NCBI GenBank assembly: GCA_013698305.1
Contig: JACCVC010000301.1
Span: forward strand, 1-5,222
Origin: Chloroflexia bacterium
GTDB lineage: Bacteria; Chloroflexota; Chloroflexia; Thermomicrobiales; UBA6265
Direction of reading: 5' to 3'
DNA: 5,222 bases
In this document: positions 1 through 5,222 of the stretch, piece after piece
Position numbering within the stretch: position 1 is the first letter of the stretch
Layout: each line of letters begins with the position of its first letter
Program-made: the position numbers and the translations under genes
Notes under the pieces: generated by a model
What the model saw: only the letters and a program-made list of their open reading frames with translations
What the model was told of the DNA's origin: nothing
Database searches by the model: none

Positions 1-749
1 TCCTCCGGGAACGCGATGTTGAGCGCGAAGGCGAAGGCCGTCACCTCGCCCAACGACGCCTGCAGAGCGCCGCCCATGCCCATCGCCAGTTGTGGCGGCG
101 GCTCCAGCAAGCCGCTCTTGCGGTAGCACCGCACCCCTTCGGGCCACGCCGCTCCCTGCATGAGGTCTTCCCGTCGCATCAGGTCGAGGAACCGGTCTGT
201 TGCCGCCTCGCTCCCCAACGCCCGGTCGCGGACGACCGCCGTATAGAACGTGACGAGATCGTCCATCGTGGTCAGGCAGGCCACCGGTCGCCAGCCGGGC
301 TCATCCCCGAACCGCTTGTAGATGGATATCGTCGAGTCCGGGATCGTCGTCTCCCGCAGTCCCAGCTCCCTCAGCAAGTCACGCACCCGATCCGACCCAA
401 CAGCCCGCATCACCAGGTCGGTGGCGGTGTTGTCACTGACGGCGATCATCGCCTCGGCCGCCTCCTGCAACGGGATCGTCGCCCCGTCAAGCAGCTGATC
501 CAGCATGTCGCTGCTGTCCACGCGATCTTCCGCCCGGATCGTCACGCGCAGATCAGGATCGAGCGTGCCCGACGCCACCTGCCGGGCATATTCGGCGGCC
601 ACGAACGCCTTGAACGTGCTGCCCACCTCGAACCGCGCATTCTCCTGGAAGCCGACCCGCTCGTCAGCGCGCCGGGCAGCGAAGGCGCACTGGCTACCGA
701 GCGGCGCCCACATCTCCACCAATCGGTTTCGCCAGTCTTCGAGTCGCAT
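1..749 (-). CDS. Class A beta-lactamase-like serine hydrolase, partial (C-terminus beyond left edge)
   Basis: The 249 visible residues carry the motifs of the class A beta-lactamase / penicillin-binding serine hydrolase fold in the right order and spacing: S44-T-F-K47 (nucleophile SxxK), S105-D-N107 (SDN) and K211-S-G213 (KTG equivalent), plus a TTxxDL helix start at 160-165. The start ATG at 749 follows a purine-rich SD (AGGGAAGG at about 766-759, minus strand). The N-terminus (MRLEDWRNRL) is charged and is neither a signal peptide nor a lipobox, so the protein looks cytoplasmic, which is odd for an enzyme acting on cell wall or beta-lactams. A clear RxExxLN omega-loop motif (deacylating Glu) is not seen, so true beta-lactamase activity is doubtful; an esterase, amidase or peptidase role is possible. 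It is the third gene of a leftward operon, 27 bases after the zinc-ribbon/TPR gene. Only the last few residues are probably missing. Fold confident, substrate unknown. Confidence 0.85.
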   Translation of the reverse strand, partial: MRLEDWRNRLVEMWAPLGSQCAFAARRADERVGFQENARFEVGSTFKAFVAAEYARQVASGTLDPDLRVTIRAEDRVDSSDMLDQLLDGATIPLQEAAEAMIAVSDNTATDLVMRAVGSDRVRDLLRELGLRETTIPDSTISIYKRFGDEPGWRPVACLTTMDDLVTFYTAVVRDRALGSEAATDRFLDLMRREDLMQGAAWPEGVRCYRKSGLLEPPPQLAMGMGGALQASLGEVTAFAFALNIAFPE

Positions 750-776
750 TCCGCCGTTCCTTCCCTACTCCGGTTG

Positions 777-1802
777 TCATCTGGGTCGAATCTGCTCGAT
801 CATCGGCGCGACATCACGGGCCACCCGGACGATCTCGTCCGTCTCGATACCAGCCCACGGGTGCTCCGGCGTCGGCCACGGTGGCCACCCCACCAGCCGC
901 CAGCGCATCACGAGCCAGGTCACGACTGGCCAGACGACCAGGCCAACCACCAGCATCGCCGGGAACAGTCCCGGCGCCAGAGCCAGGCCAATCGCGGTGA
1001 CGGCGAACGCGAGCGCAACACCGAGGGCAACCGCCGCGATGCCGGCCTGCCGGAAATCCCCCCGCAGCGCCATCGTCTGACGCAACACCCGCCACACCCT
1101 TCCTGCGCTGCGCGGCACCAGGCGCGCGTTCTGCAACAGGAACGCCACCAGCGCCGTCCGACCAGCATGGTCGTCCATCGCCGCCAACGCCTCCCAGGTA
1201 TCGACGGCATCGGGCCACCGCCAGTCGTGAAACTGCTGGCGCCCTGTCTCATCCAGGTACCTAATGAATGCGGCATGATCTCCATTGGGATCATGCTCCG
1301 CGAGATCTGGGGCCACCGCCAGCAGCCTGGCATGATCGCGGTTCTGAAATGCGACCTGGGCTCGTAGCCACCACCCTTCGGCTGAATCCAGATCGAGCGC
1401 GATGATCCTGTCGGCCTGGCGCTGGACATCGCGCCACATGCGCCCCTCGGCTGGCTGCCGTCGGACCGCGTCGTGCAGCGTCCCCGCCAGCGCCCGCTGG
1501 ATGTTGAGCGACTCCGGTCGCAGGTTGGCGGCTCGCACCAGCGCCTGGATCGCGTCGTCGAGCAGACCGAGGTTGCGGAAGGCGACACCCAGACCATGCA
1601 ACGCGACCACGTCGGCGGCGTTAGATTCGAGCTGTGTCCGGAACCGGGCGACATGCTCTCGGACCACGTCGTCCTGGACGCCATCGGGAAACGTTACATC
1701 CGGCGTCGCCAGCAGCCACGATCCGCAGTACGCACATCGCTCCCCTCCGGGCTGGCGTGGCGCGCCGCACACGGGACAGGCGATCGCCACGGTCGCGCTC
1801 AT
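777..1802 (-). CDS. Zinc-ribbon, TPR-like, two-helix membrane protein of unknown function
   Basis: This 341-residue protein has an N-terminal zinc ribbon (C9-x2-C12 ... C23-x2-C26). A helical TPR-like region follows; residues 62-97 fit one repeat well (ALHGLGVAFRNLGLLDDAIQ), and 123-225 is alanine- and tryptophan-rich with weaker repeats. Two hydrophobic helices at about 253-276 and 279-298 predict anchoring in the membrane, with a short polar tail. Catalytic motifs are not apparent, so a scaffold or sensor role is the best inference. The start ATG at 1802 sits in an ATGA overlap with the stop of the upstream nuclease gene, and the zinc ribbon begins just after it. A longer in-frame reading up to 2099 exists but would lie inside the nuclease gene and adds arginine-rich shadow sequence, so it was rejected. 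No strong SD precedes the ATG, which suggests translation by coupling. Confidence 0.85.
   Translation of the reverse strand: MSATVAIACPVCGAPRQPGGERCAYCGSWLLATPDVTFPDGVQDDVVREHVARFRTQLESNAADVVALHGLGVAFRNLGLLDDAIQALVRAANLRPESLNIQRALAGTLHDAVRRQPAEGRMWRDVQRQADRIIALDLDSAEGWWLRAQVAFQNRDHARLLAVAPDLAEHDPNGDHAAFIRYLDETGRQQFHDWRWPDAVDTWEALAAMDDHAGRTALVAFLLQNARLVPRSAGRVWRVLRQTMALRGDFRQAGIAAVALGVALAFAVTAIGLALAPGLFPAMLVVGLVVWPVVTWLVMRWRLVGWPPWPTPEHPWAGIETDEIVRVARDVAPMIEQIRPR
1799..1802 (-). other. ATGA stop/start overlap
   Basis: On the minus strand the four bases ATGA contain both the start ATG of the zinc-ribbon/TPR gene (1802-1800) and the stop TGA of the nuclease gene (1801-1799). With no good SD for the downstream gene, this implies translational coupling and co-expression of the two proteins in similar amounts. 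Confidence 0.85.
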
Positions 1803-3349
1803 GGCAGGTTTGCAACGCGGTCGGCTGTGGTTGCCGGTGCCGTGCCCGCCAGTCGGTTGAGATATTCCCAGATGCGGACCATCGCCAGCGTGTCGTGCCG
1901 GCAATAGTCGCGAAGATTGGCGAAGGTCTGTTCGGGGTCGATCCCCTCCGGCGGCATCGCATCGACGACGCACTGCTTCCAGCGAAGCGTCGCCAGCGCG
2001 CCGCCACCGATGGGCAGGGAGTCGTAGGCCAGGTCCGGCGCCACCACCGGCAACACCCTCTTGATCGAGGTGCTGCCGCCGAAGTCCGGGTGGATCCACA
2101 TACCCTGGCTGACGGACTCCATCAGGTCGACCATGCGATGGTTCAGGCCGAGCAGGAAGTCGGCGAGATGCGGGAGCGAGGCGGCCATCTCCTCGTTGCG
2201 TTTGCCCTCGAATCCCTTGTGCCAGACCAACACGGAGCCCTCGTCGCCGATGTCCCGGCGCAGGGCGTCAGCCAGTGGCGGAATCGGATTTTCGCCGCGC
2301 TCGACCCAGAGGAACTCCCGGTGATGCAGCAGGCCCGATTCGTCAAGCACATGCACCGAGTATTGAAAGGGAACCTGCTGGTATGGCCAGGTGTCCCGGA
2401 ACAGCGGCACCGGCGTCTGGACAGTCTCGTAGTCGAGGAAGTAGCAGGGGCGTTGCATCGTCGCCAGGAACTGTCGCAACGGGTCTCGCATCACCCGTTC
2501 CTGGCCAGAGCGAACCGCCTCGATCTGCCAGCGCTGCCGGGTATTGAGCCTGATGTCGGCGGGCCAGTCGGCGAGGCGCATCACGCCACGGTCGCGCGCC
2601 TCGCTGAGATGTTTCTGGTTGATCGACACTAGGTCATAGACGGTGTTGCCGCCCAGCAGTTCCGGGTGAAATACCGGAAAGACCGGACAGCGCTTGCCTC
2701 GGGTCAACTGATCACATCCGCAAGGCGGGCAGATTTCGGCGTGGCGCACCATCGTCAGCGCCGCATCGATCTCCGCCATGGTCTCGCCGAGATAGCGTTG
2801 GGACCACGCCATGACGCTGGAATCGAACCGGAACAGCCGCTCCAGCTCGACCCGCCCGTTCCGACGGTACGCCCTGTCGAGGTGCATCAACTGCACGTCT
2901 CGCAGGGTGAAGCCCGCCTCGGTGAAGGCGATCCGTTGAAAGGTGGCATCCTTCTTGTGGTCGAAGGCGGCGGAGGTGGACGACTTGATCTCGATCAGGT
3001 TCCAGCCGTGCCCGGAGGGATGCCGGGTCAGCACGTCCGCGCGGGCGTGCAGTCCGGAGCGGGTGGTGACTGCCGCCTGGAAGATCGTGGTCGCGCCATT
3101 GGCGATGGCGATCTCGGTCGCCCTGGTCGCCTCGGTGGCGTCCCTGGCGTCGACCAAGACGCCGTCCGGGAACAGGTCGCGGGCGAGCAACTCAATCGCG
3201 CCGCCGTCGTTGGCGCGGCGGAGGGCGTCGATCGGTGCTTCGGGAATCAGGTCGGGGCGATATTTGTGAGTCCAGCAGTAGGCGGGGCAGGTGCGATAGC
3301 GCAGGAAGTCTGATTTGGTGAGCAGGGTGGTCTGGTTCGGTTCGGTCAT
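1799..3349 (-). CDS. Cas4/RecB-like nuclease fused to a DUF2779 (DEDD exonuclease-like) domain
   Basis: This 516-residue protein has two nuclease-like halves. The N-terminal half (about 10-230) resembles Cas4/RecB-type PD-(D/E)XK nucleases: D105 (HARAD), E120-I-K122 (the ExK motif), and cysteines C21 plus C207, C210, C212 and C221 placed to hold an iron-sulfur cluster. The C-terminal half (about 300-500) matches DUF2779, an RNase H/DEDD-like exonuclease fold: FLDYET (D306, E308), VWHKGFE (E381), VDLM (D408), the family-typical GSTSIKRVLP stretch (425-434) and Y482-x3-D486 (YCRHD). The start ATG at 3349 has GGAGAG five to ten bases upstream (3358-3353); the in-frame reading further upstream to 3712 crosses the intergenic region and was rejected. 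Probably cytoplasmic, acting on DNA or RNA, perhaps in repair or defence; the substrate is unknown. First gene of the leftward operon. Domain identities are from recognition; the catalytic assignment is inference. Confidence 0.88.
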   Translation of the reverse strand: MTEPNQTTLLTKSDFLRYRTCPAYCWTHKYRPDLIPEAPIDALRRANDGGAIELLARDLFPDGVLVDARDATEATRATEIAIANGATTIFQAAVTTRSGLHARADVLTRHPSGHGWNLIEIKSSTSAAFDHKKDATFQRIAFTEAGFTLRDVQLMHLDRAYRRNGRVELERLFRFDSSVMAWSQRYLGETMAEIDAALTMVRHAEICPPCGCDQLTRGKRCPVFPVFHPELLGGNTVYDLVSINQKHLSEARDRGVMRLADWPADIRLNTRQRWQIEAVRSGQERVMRDPLRQFLATMQRPCYFLDYETVQTPVPLFRDTWPYQQVPFQYSVHVLDESGLLHHREFLWVERGENPIPPLADALRRDIGDEGSVLVWHKGFEGKRNEEMAASLPHLADFLLGLNHRMVDLMESVSQGMWIHPDFGGSTSIKRVLPVVAPDLAYDSLPIGGGALATLRWKQCVVDAMPPEGIDPEQTFANLRDYCRHDTLAMVRIWEYLNRLAGTAPATTADRVANLP

Positions 3350-3404
3350 TCGCTCTCCGCCGGTCCCCGCCGGAATGGATGTCCCTCGTGTGCAGTTGTG
3401 GGGG

Positions 3405-3413
3405 AGTATATCA
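3405..3413 (-). promoter_or_regulatory. Candidate extended -10 promoter for the leftward operon
   Basis: Read on the minus strand this is TGATATACT, a TGn extended -10 followed by TATACT (3410-3405). It would start transcription near 3398, giving a leader of roughly 50 bases before the nuclease ATG at 3349. No good -35 hexamer is visible at the usual distance, which is acceptable for an extended -10 promoter. Predicted from sequence only. Confidence 0.45.
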
Positions 3414-3462
3414 GGGCAAGGACTACGCCCACTCGATGCGCAAAGGCTCGCCGGGTTGGGGA

Positions 3463-3468
3463 TATACT
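3463..3468 (+). promoter_or_regulatory. Candidate -10 box for the rightward nuclease/DUF2283 pair
   Basis: TATACT lies about 40 bases before the GTG start at 3509 and would start transcription near 3475, leaving a leader of about 34 bases. No convincing -35 is seen 17 bases upstream (GCAAAG at 3440-3445), so the promoter may be weak or activator-dependent. Confidence 0.4.
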
Positions 3469-3495
3469 GTTGGTAGTGACTGTCCTGGATTGGGT

Positions 3496-3501
3496 GGAGG
3501 T
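3496..3501 (+). promoter_or_regulatory. Strong SD that decides the GTG start of the PBECR-like gene
   Basis: GGAGGT lies seven bases before GTG 3509, which is in frame with the PBECR-like sequence. An ATG at 3505 is in another frame and gives only about 14 codons. The in-frame ATG at 3398 lies upstream of the candidate -10 box and has no comparable SD. Confidence 0.6.
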
Positions 3502-3508
3502 GGTATGG

Positions 3509-3868
3509 GTGGACGACGTTCCATCGTCCAGGTTGCTGCTCGATGTTGAGGACCCCCTTGGCCGCCGGATTCAACTCTTCTCCAGCCAATGGTTCGGCCA
3601 CATCCTTCAACGGCATCCAGATATGGCGACATTGGCTTCCGATGTATGGCTCACCGTGAGACCTCCTGATTTCATCTGCGACGATGCCGTCGAAGAAGCC
3701 AGAATCTGCCATTATCGCCTACTATCCGGGTGAGTGGCAGCCGACGAGATACGTAAAGGTCGTCGTGCATCAAGCGCACCACATGACACAGGATTCGTGA
3801 TAACCGCGTACACCACACCCCGAGTAAAACCCATGGAGGAAGTCATCTATGGTCACCGCATACCTTGA
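3509..3868 (+). pseudogene. Frameshifted PBECR-like small nuclease (toxin-like partner)
   Basis: The uninterrupted reading from GTG 3509 ends at the TGA at 3731-3733 after 74 residues. It carries the N-terminal signature of the PBECR (phage-Barnase-EndoU-ColicinE5/D-RelE-like) nuclease group: DPLGRRI, then W28-F-G-H31-I-L-x-R35-H36-P-D, then PPDFI. The expected next piece (YYPGEWQPTRYVKVVV) appears in the +1 frame from about 3720, and the C-terminal strand (GFVITAYTTPRVKP) is back in the original frame from about 3791. The original frame then ends at TGA 3866-3868. One extra base near 3715-3722 and one missing base between about 3768 and 3791 would explain this; restored length is about 119 residues. 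Hence a probably inactive RNase-type toxin, or a pair of sequencing errors. Its 3' end overlaps the start of the DUF2283-like gene by 20 bases, as in many toxin-antitoxin pairs. Family assignment is by recognition; the frameshifts are seen directly. Confidence 0.72.
3835..3840 (+). promoter_or_regulatory. SD of the DUF2283-like gene, inside the upstream reading frame
   Basis: GGAGGA lies eight bases before ATG 3849 and within the last codons of the PBECR-like frame. This strong site would let the downstream protein be made even if translation of the broken upstream gene stops early. Confidence 0.75.
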
Positions 3869-4292
3869 AAACACGTCCGTGGGTCAGGTAGCCTTGCGCA
3901 CGTCGTCCATATCAGAATCAACCTCGGAGCATGGAGTGACGCTCAGCTACGATGATGTGATTGACGACCTTCATATTTATCTTGAGCCTCGACCCATTCG
4001 GCGGCATGTCGATCCTGTGGACAGCTATCTTTCCATGCTTGTCGATTCCGACACGGACATTCCCTTCGACATTATGGTGGATAGTTTTCTGACGCATACC
4101 GTTCACGAAATTCCGCGTCTAAGACCCATTGCCGATTATCTCCAACTCGGTGAGCGTCCCTACCGCGATCCCAATCTGTACCGAACCGACGCTCCACCGC
4201 GAACCAGCTTTCCGGATTATGCCTGGAGCGATGCCGCCCACGATGCCATCGAGAACATCGGGAAGATCACTGGAGGAATCGTGAAAGAGTAG
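3849..4292 (+). CDS. DUF2283-like protein, probable antitoxin-type partner
   Basis: This 147-residue protein has a central stretch at about 29-85 that resembles the DUF2283 fold: GVTLSYDDVIDDLHIYLE (29-46), then a strand SYLSMLVDSDTD (59-70), then DIMVDSF (74-80). In typical DUF2283 proteins the pattern is YDxxxDxLYIxL followed by a strand rich in acidic residues. The first 28 residues and the acidic, proline-rich tail (about 100-147) have no recognised domain. The protein is acidic overall, has no signal peptide or membrane helix, and should be cytoplasmic. It starts inside the 3' end of the PBECR-like gene with its own strong SD. By analogy with small-nuclease pairs it may neutralise that nuclease; this is inference. 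Two sampled 60-base lines are about 52% GC, against about 65-72% in sampled lines of the leftward operon. The frame is intact although its partner is broken. Confidence 0.75.
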   Translation: MVTAYLENTSVGQVALRTSSISESTSEHGVTLSYDDVIDDLHIYLEPRPIRRHVDPVDSYLSMLVDSDTDIPFDIMVDSFLTHTVHEIPRLRPIADYLQLGERPYRDPNLYRTDAPPRTSFPDYAWSDAAHDAIENIGKITGGIVKE

Positions 4293-4390
4293 AGACCGCC
4301 GCCTGTTTTATCTGGCTACCCATGGATCATCAACGGCCGATCCAGAACAATCGAGAGGCTATGCATCGTTGCGTTGGGGACGGGAGAAAC
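4293..4390 (+). other. 98-base intergenic spacer with a weak inverted repeat
   Basis: The only structure seen is TGGATC (4323-4328) facing GATCCA (4339-4344), a 6-base stem with a 10-base loop. No T-run follows, so it is not a convincing terminator. No clear promoter is visible; the P450 could be read through from the DUF2283-like gene or have an unrecognised promoter. Confidence 0.4.
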
Positions 4391-5222
4391 ATGAGCATTC
4401 ACGAACAACCAGACTGGGATTCGCGCGAACCTTCGGTGCTCGCCAACCAGCGCCGGGCGTACGATGACATGAGAGAACGGTGTCCTGTCGCCCATAGTGA
4501 AGCGCTAGGCTGGTCGCTTTTCAGGCACGCCGATGTGCAAGATGTTCTCTCCGACCCACAAACCTTCAGCAACGCATCCAGACATCACGCCATCCCCAAC
4601 GCGATGGATGGCCCCGAGCACACCCGCTATCGTGGGCTGCTGGAACCCTACTTCTCCGAAGAGCGCATGGCGGCGTTCGAACCACAGTGCCGGGACATTG
4701 CCGCCGGTGCTGCTCGCGGATTCTGCGATGGGAACAATACCGATGCGATCGCCGCCTTTGCGGAACCCGTTTCCCTGAAGACGATGTGCTTGTTTCTCGG
4801 ATGGCCGCCTGAGACATGGGAGCGCGTGAGGGAGTGGCTCCATGGCAACCAGAAGGCGAGCTTCGACCGCGACAGGGAAGCGGGGGCAGCAATGGCGGAC
4901 GAATATGTGGCATTGGTGAAGGACGCCAATGACACCCATCGTAGAGCCAATGCCGAACCCGACAATGTCACCAGCAGGCTCATGGCGACCGAAGTAGACG
5001 GAGTGCAGTGGACCGATGAGGACATCGCCGCCACGCTGCGCAACTGGATTGCCGGTCATGGGACCGTAGTGGCGGCGATCGGCATCGTCGTGTTCCACCT
5101 TGCGGAGGATCAGACGCTTCAGCAAAGGCTCCGCGATCAACCCGAGCTGATCTCCGCTGCCGTCGACGAGATTCTGCGCGCCGACGGCCCGCTCGTCGCC
5201 AACCGCCGCACCCCCACTCGCG
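4391..5222 (+). CDS. Cytochrome P450, partial (C-terminus beyond right edge)
   Basis: The 277 visible residues are the N-terminal two thirds of a soluble bacterial P450 monooxygenase, a heme enzyme that uses partner redox proteins to oxygenate a small substrate. Seen in order: FRHADVQDVLSDPQTFS (44-60, B-helix region); GPEHTRYRGLL (74-84, C helix, with H77 and R81 near the heme propionates); the I helix AGHGTVVAAIGI (221-232); and the K-helix E260-I-L-R263 (ExxR). The I helix has Gly224 where the acid of the usual AGx(D/E)T motif sits, with T225 kept. The heme-binding FxxGxHxCxG loop should lie past the edge. Start ATG 4391 follows GGGAG (4382-4386). No N-terminal membrane anchor, so it is cytoplasmic. 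The substrate and P450 family cannot be named; no ferredoxin or reductase gene is in view. Confidence 0.93.
   Translation, partial: MSIHEQPDWDSREPSVLANQRRAYDDMRERCPVAHSEALGWSLFRHADVQDVLSDPQTFSNASRHHAIPNAMDGPEHTRYRGLLEPYFSEERMAAFEPQCRDIAAGAARGFCDGNNTDAIAAFAEPVSLKTMCLFLGWPPETWERVREWLHGNQKASFDRDREAGAAMADEYVALVKDANDTHRRANAEPDNVTSRLMATEVDGVQWTDEDIAATLRNWIAGHGTVVAAIGIVVFHLAEDQTLQQRLRDQPELISAAVDEILRADGPLVANRRTPTR

Larger units (their letters stand above)
3405..3468. repeat. 8-base inverted repeat joining two divergent -10 boxes
   Basis: AGTATATC (3405-3412) and its exact reverse complement GATATACT (3461-3468) lie 48 bases apart. Each arm contains a TATACT hexamer pointing outward, one toward the leftward operon and one toward the rightward nuclease/DUF2283 pair. 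The arms could simply be two -10 boxes, or a dyad recognised by a regulator common to both transcripts. Confidence 0.5.

Noticed and set aside
90..1367. Long open frame on the plus strand (425 codons) and an overlapping 191-codon frame
   Set aside because: They lie antisense to the beta-lactamase-like and zinc-ribbon/TPR genes, which have clear motifs; the product is arginine-, histidine- and proline-rich with no domain, typical of a shadow frame in GC-rich DNA.
1803..2099. N-terminal extension of the zinc-ribbon/TPR protein to 440 residues
   Set aside because: The extra 99 residues lie entirely inside the nuclease gene in another frame and look like a shadow; the ATGA overlap gives a natural start.
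1634..2632. 332-codon open frame on the plus strand
   Set aside because: Antisense to the nuclease gene, with no recognisable domain and low-complexity composition.
1799..3349. Cas4 of a CRISPR adaptation module
   Set aside because: No cas1, cas2 or repeat array is present, and the C-terminal DUF2779-like half is not part of standard Cas4.
3350..3712. N-terminal extension of the nuclease to 637 residues
   Set aside because: It would run through the intergenic promoter region and antisense to the PBECR-like gene, while ATG 3349 has a good SD and the Cas4-like N-terminus begins just after it.
4323..4344. Inverted repeat TGGATC/GATCCA considered as a terminator
   Set aside because: The stem is only 6 bases with a 10-base loop and no T-run follows.
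4505..5140. 211-codon minus-strand frame and smaller frames over the P450
   Set aside because: The plus strand here encodes a clear P450 with C-helix, I-helix and ExxR motifs in order.

Overview
The window is GC-rich bacterial DNA with dense gene packing and good Shine-Dalgarno (SD) sites. The gene mix suggests a high-GC environmental bacterium such as a Chloroflexota or actinobacterial lineage. It consists of a nuclease with a DUF2779 end, a zinc-ribbon/TPR membrane protein, a PBECR-like nuclease remnant beside a DUF2283-like protein, and a cytochrome P450. The taxon is only an inference; no rRNA or other marker gene is present.

Left part (1-3349, minus strand). Three genes read leftward and look like one operon. 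First (1799-3349) is a 516-residue nuclease-like protein with a Cas4/RecB-type PD-(D/E)XK module, cluster-type cysteines, and a DUF2779/DEDD-exonuclease-like C-terminal half. It overlaps the second gene by four bases (ATGA). The second (777-1802) encodes a 341-residue protein with an N-terminal zinc ribbon, a TPR-like region and two C-terminal membrane helices. After 27 bases comes the third (1-749, running off the left edge), a class A beta-lactamase-fold serine hydrolase with STFK, SDN and KSG motifs but no visible signal peptide.

Middle part (3350-4292). A 159-base intergenic region carries two divergent TATACT -10-like boxes that form an 8-base inverted repeat. Rightward lies a toxin-antitoxin-like pair. 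The first gene (3509-3868) is a PBECR-like small nuclease that can only be read through with two opposite frameshifts, so it is probably broken. The second (3849-4292) is an intact DUF2283-like 147-residue protein whose start and SD lie inside the 3' end of the first. The intact partner is visibly lower in GC than the left operon, which fits a transferred module.

Right part (4391-5222). The N-terminal two thirds of a cytochrome P450 run off the right edge, before the heme-cysteine loop. The sequence does not link it functionally to the other genes.

No tRNA, rRNA, CRISPR array, insertion sequence or convincing intrinsic terminator was seen. The most interesting points are the decayed nuclease beside its intact partner, the Cas4-like/DEDD fusion nuclease heading an unusual three-gene operon, and the apparently cytoplasmic beta-lactamase-like protein.
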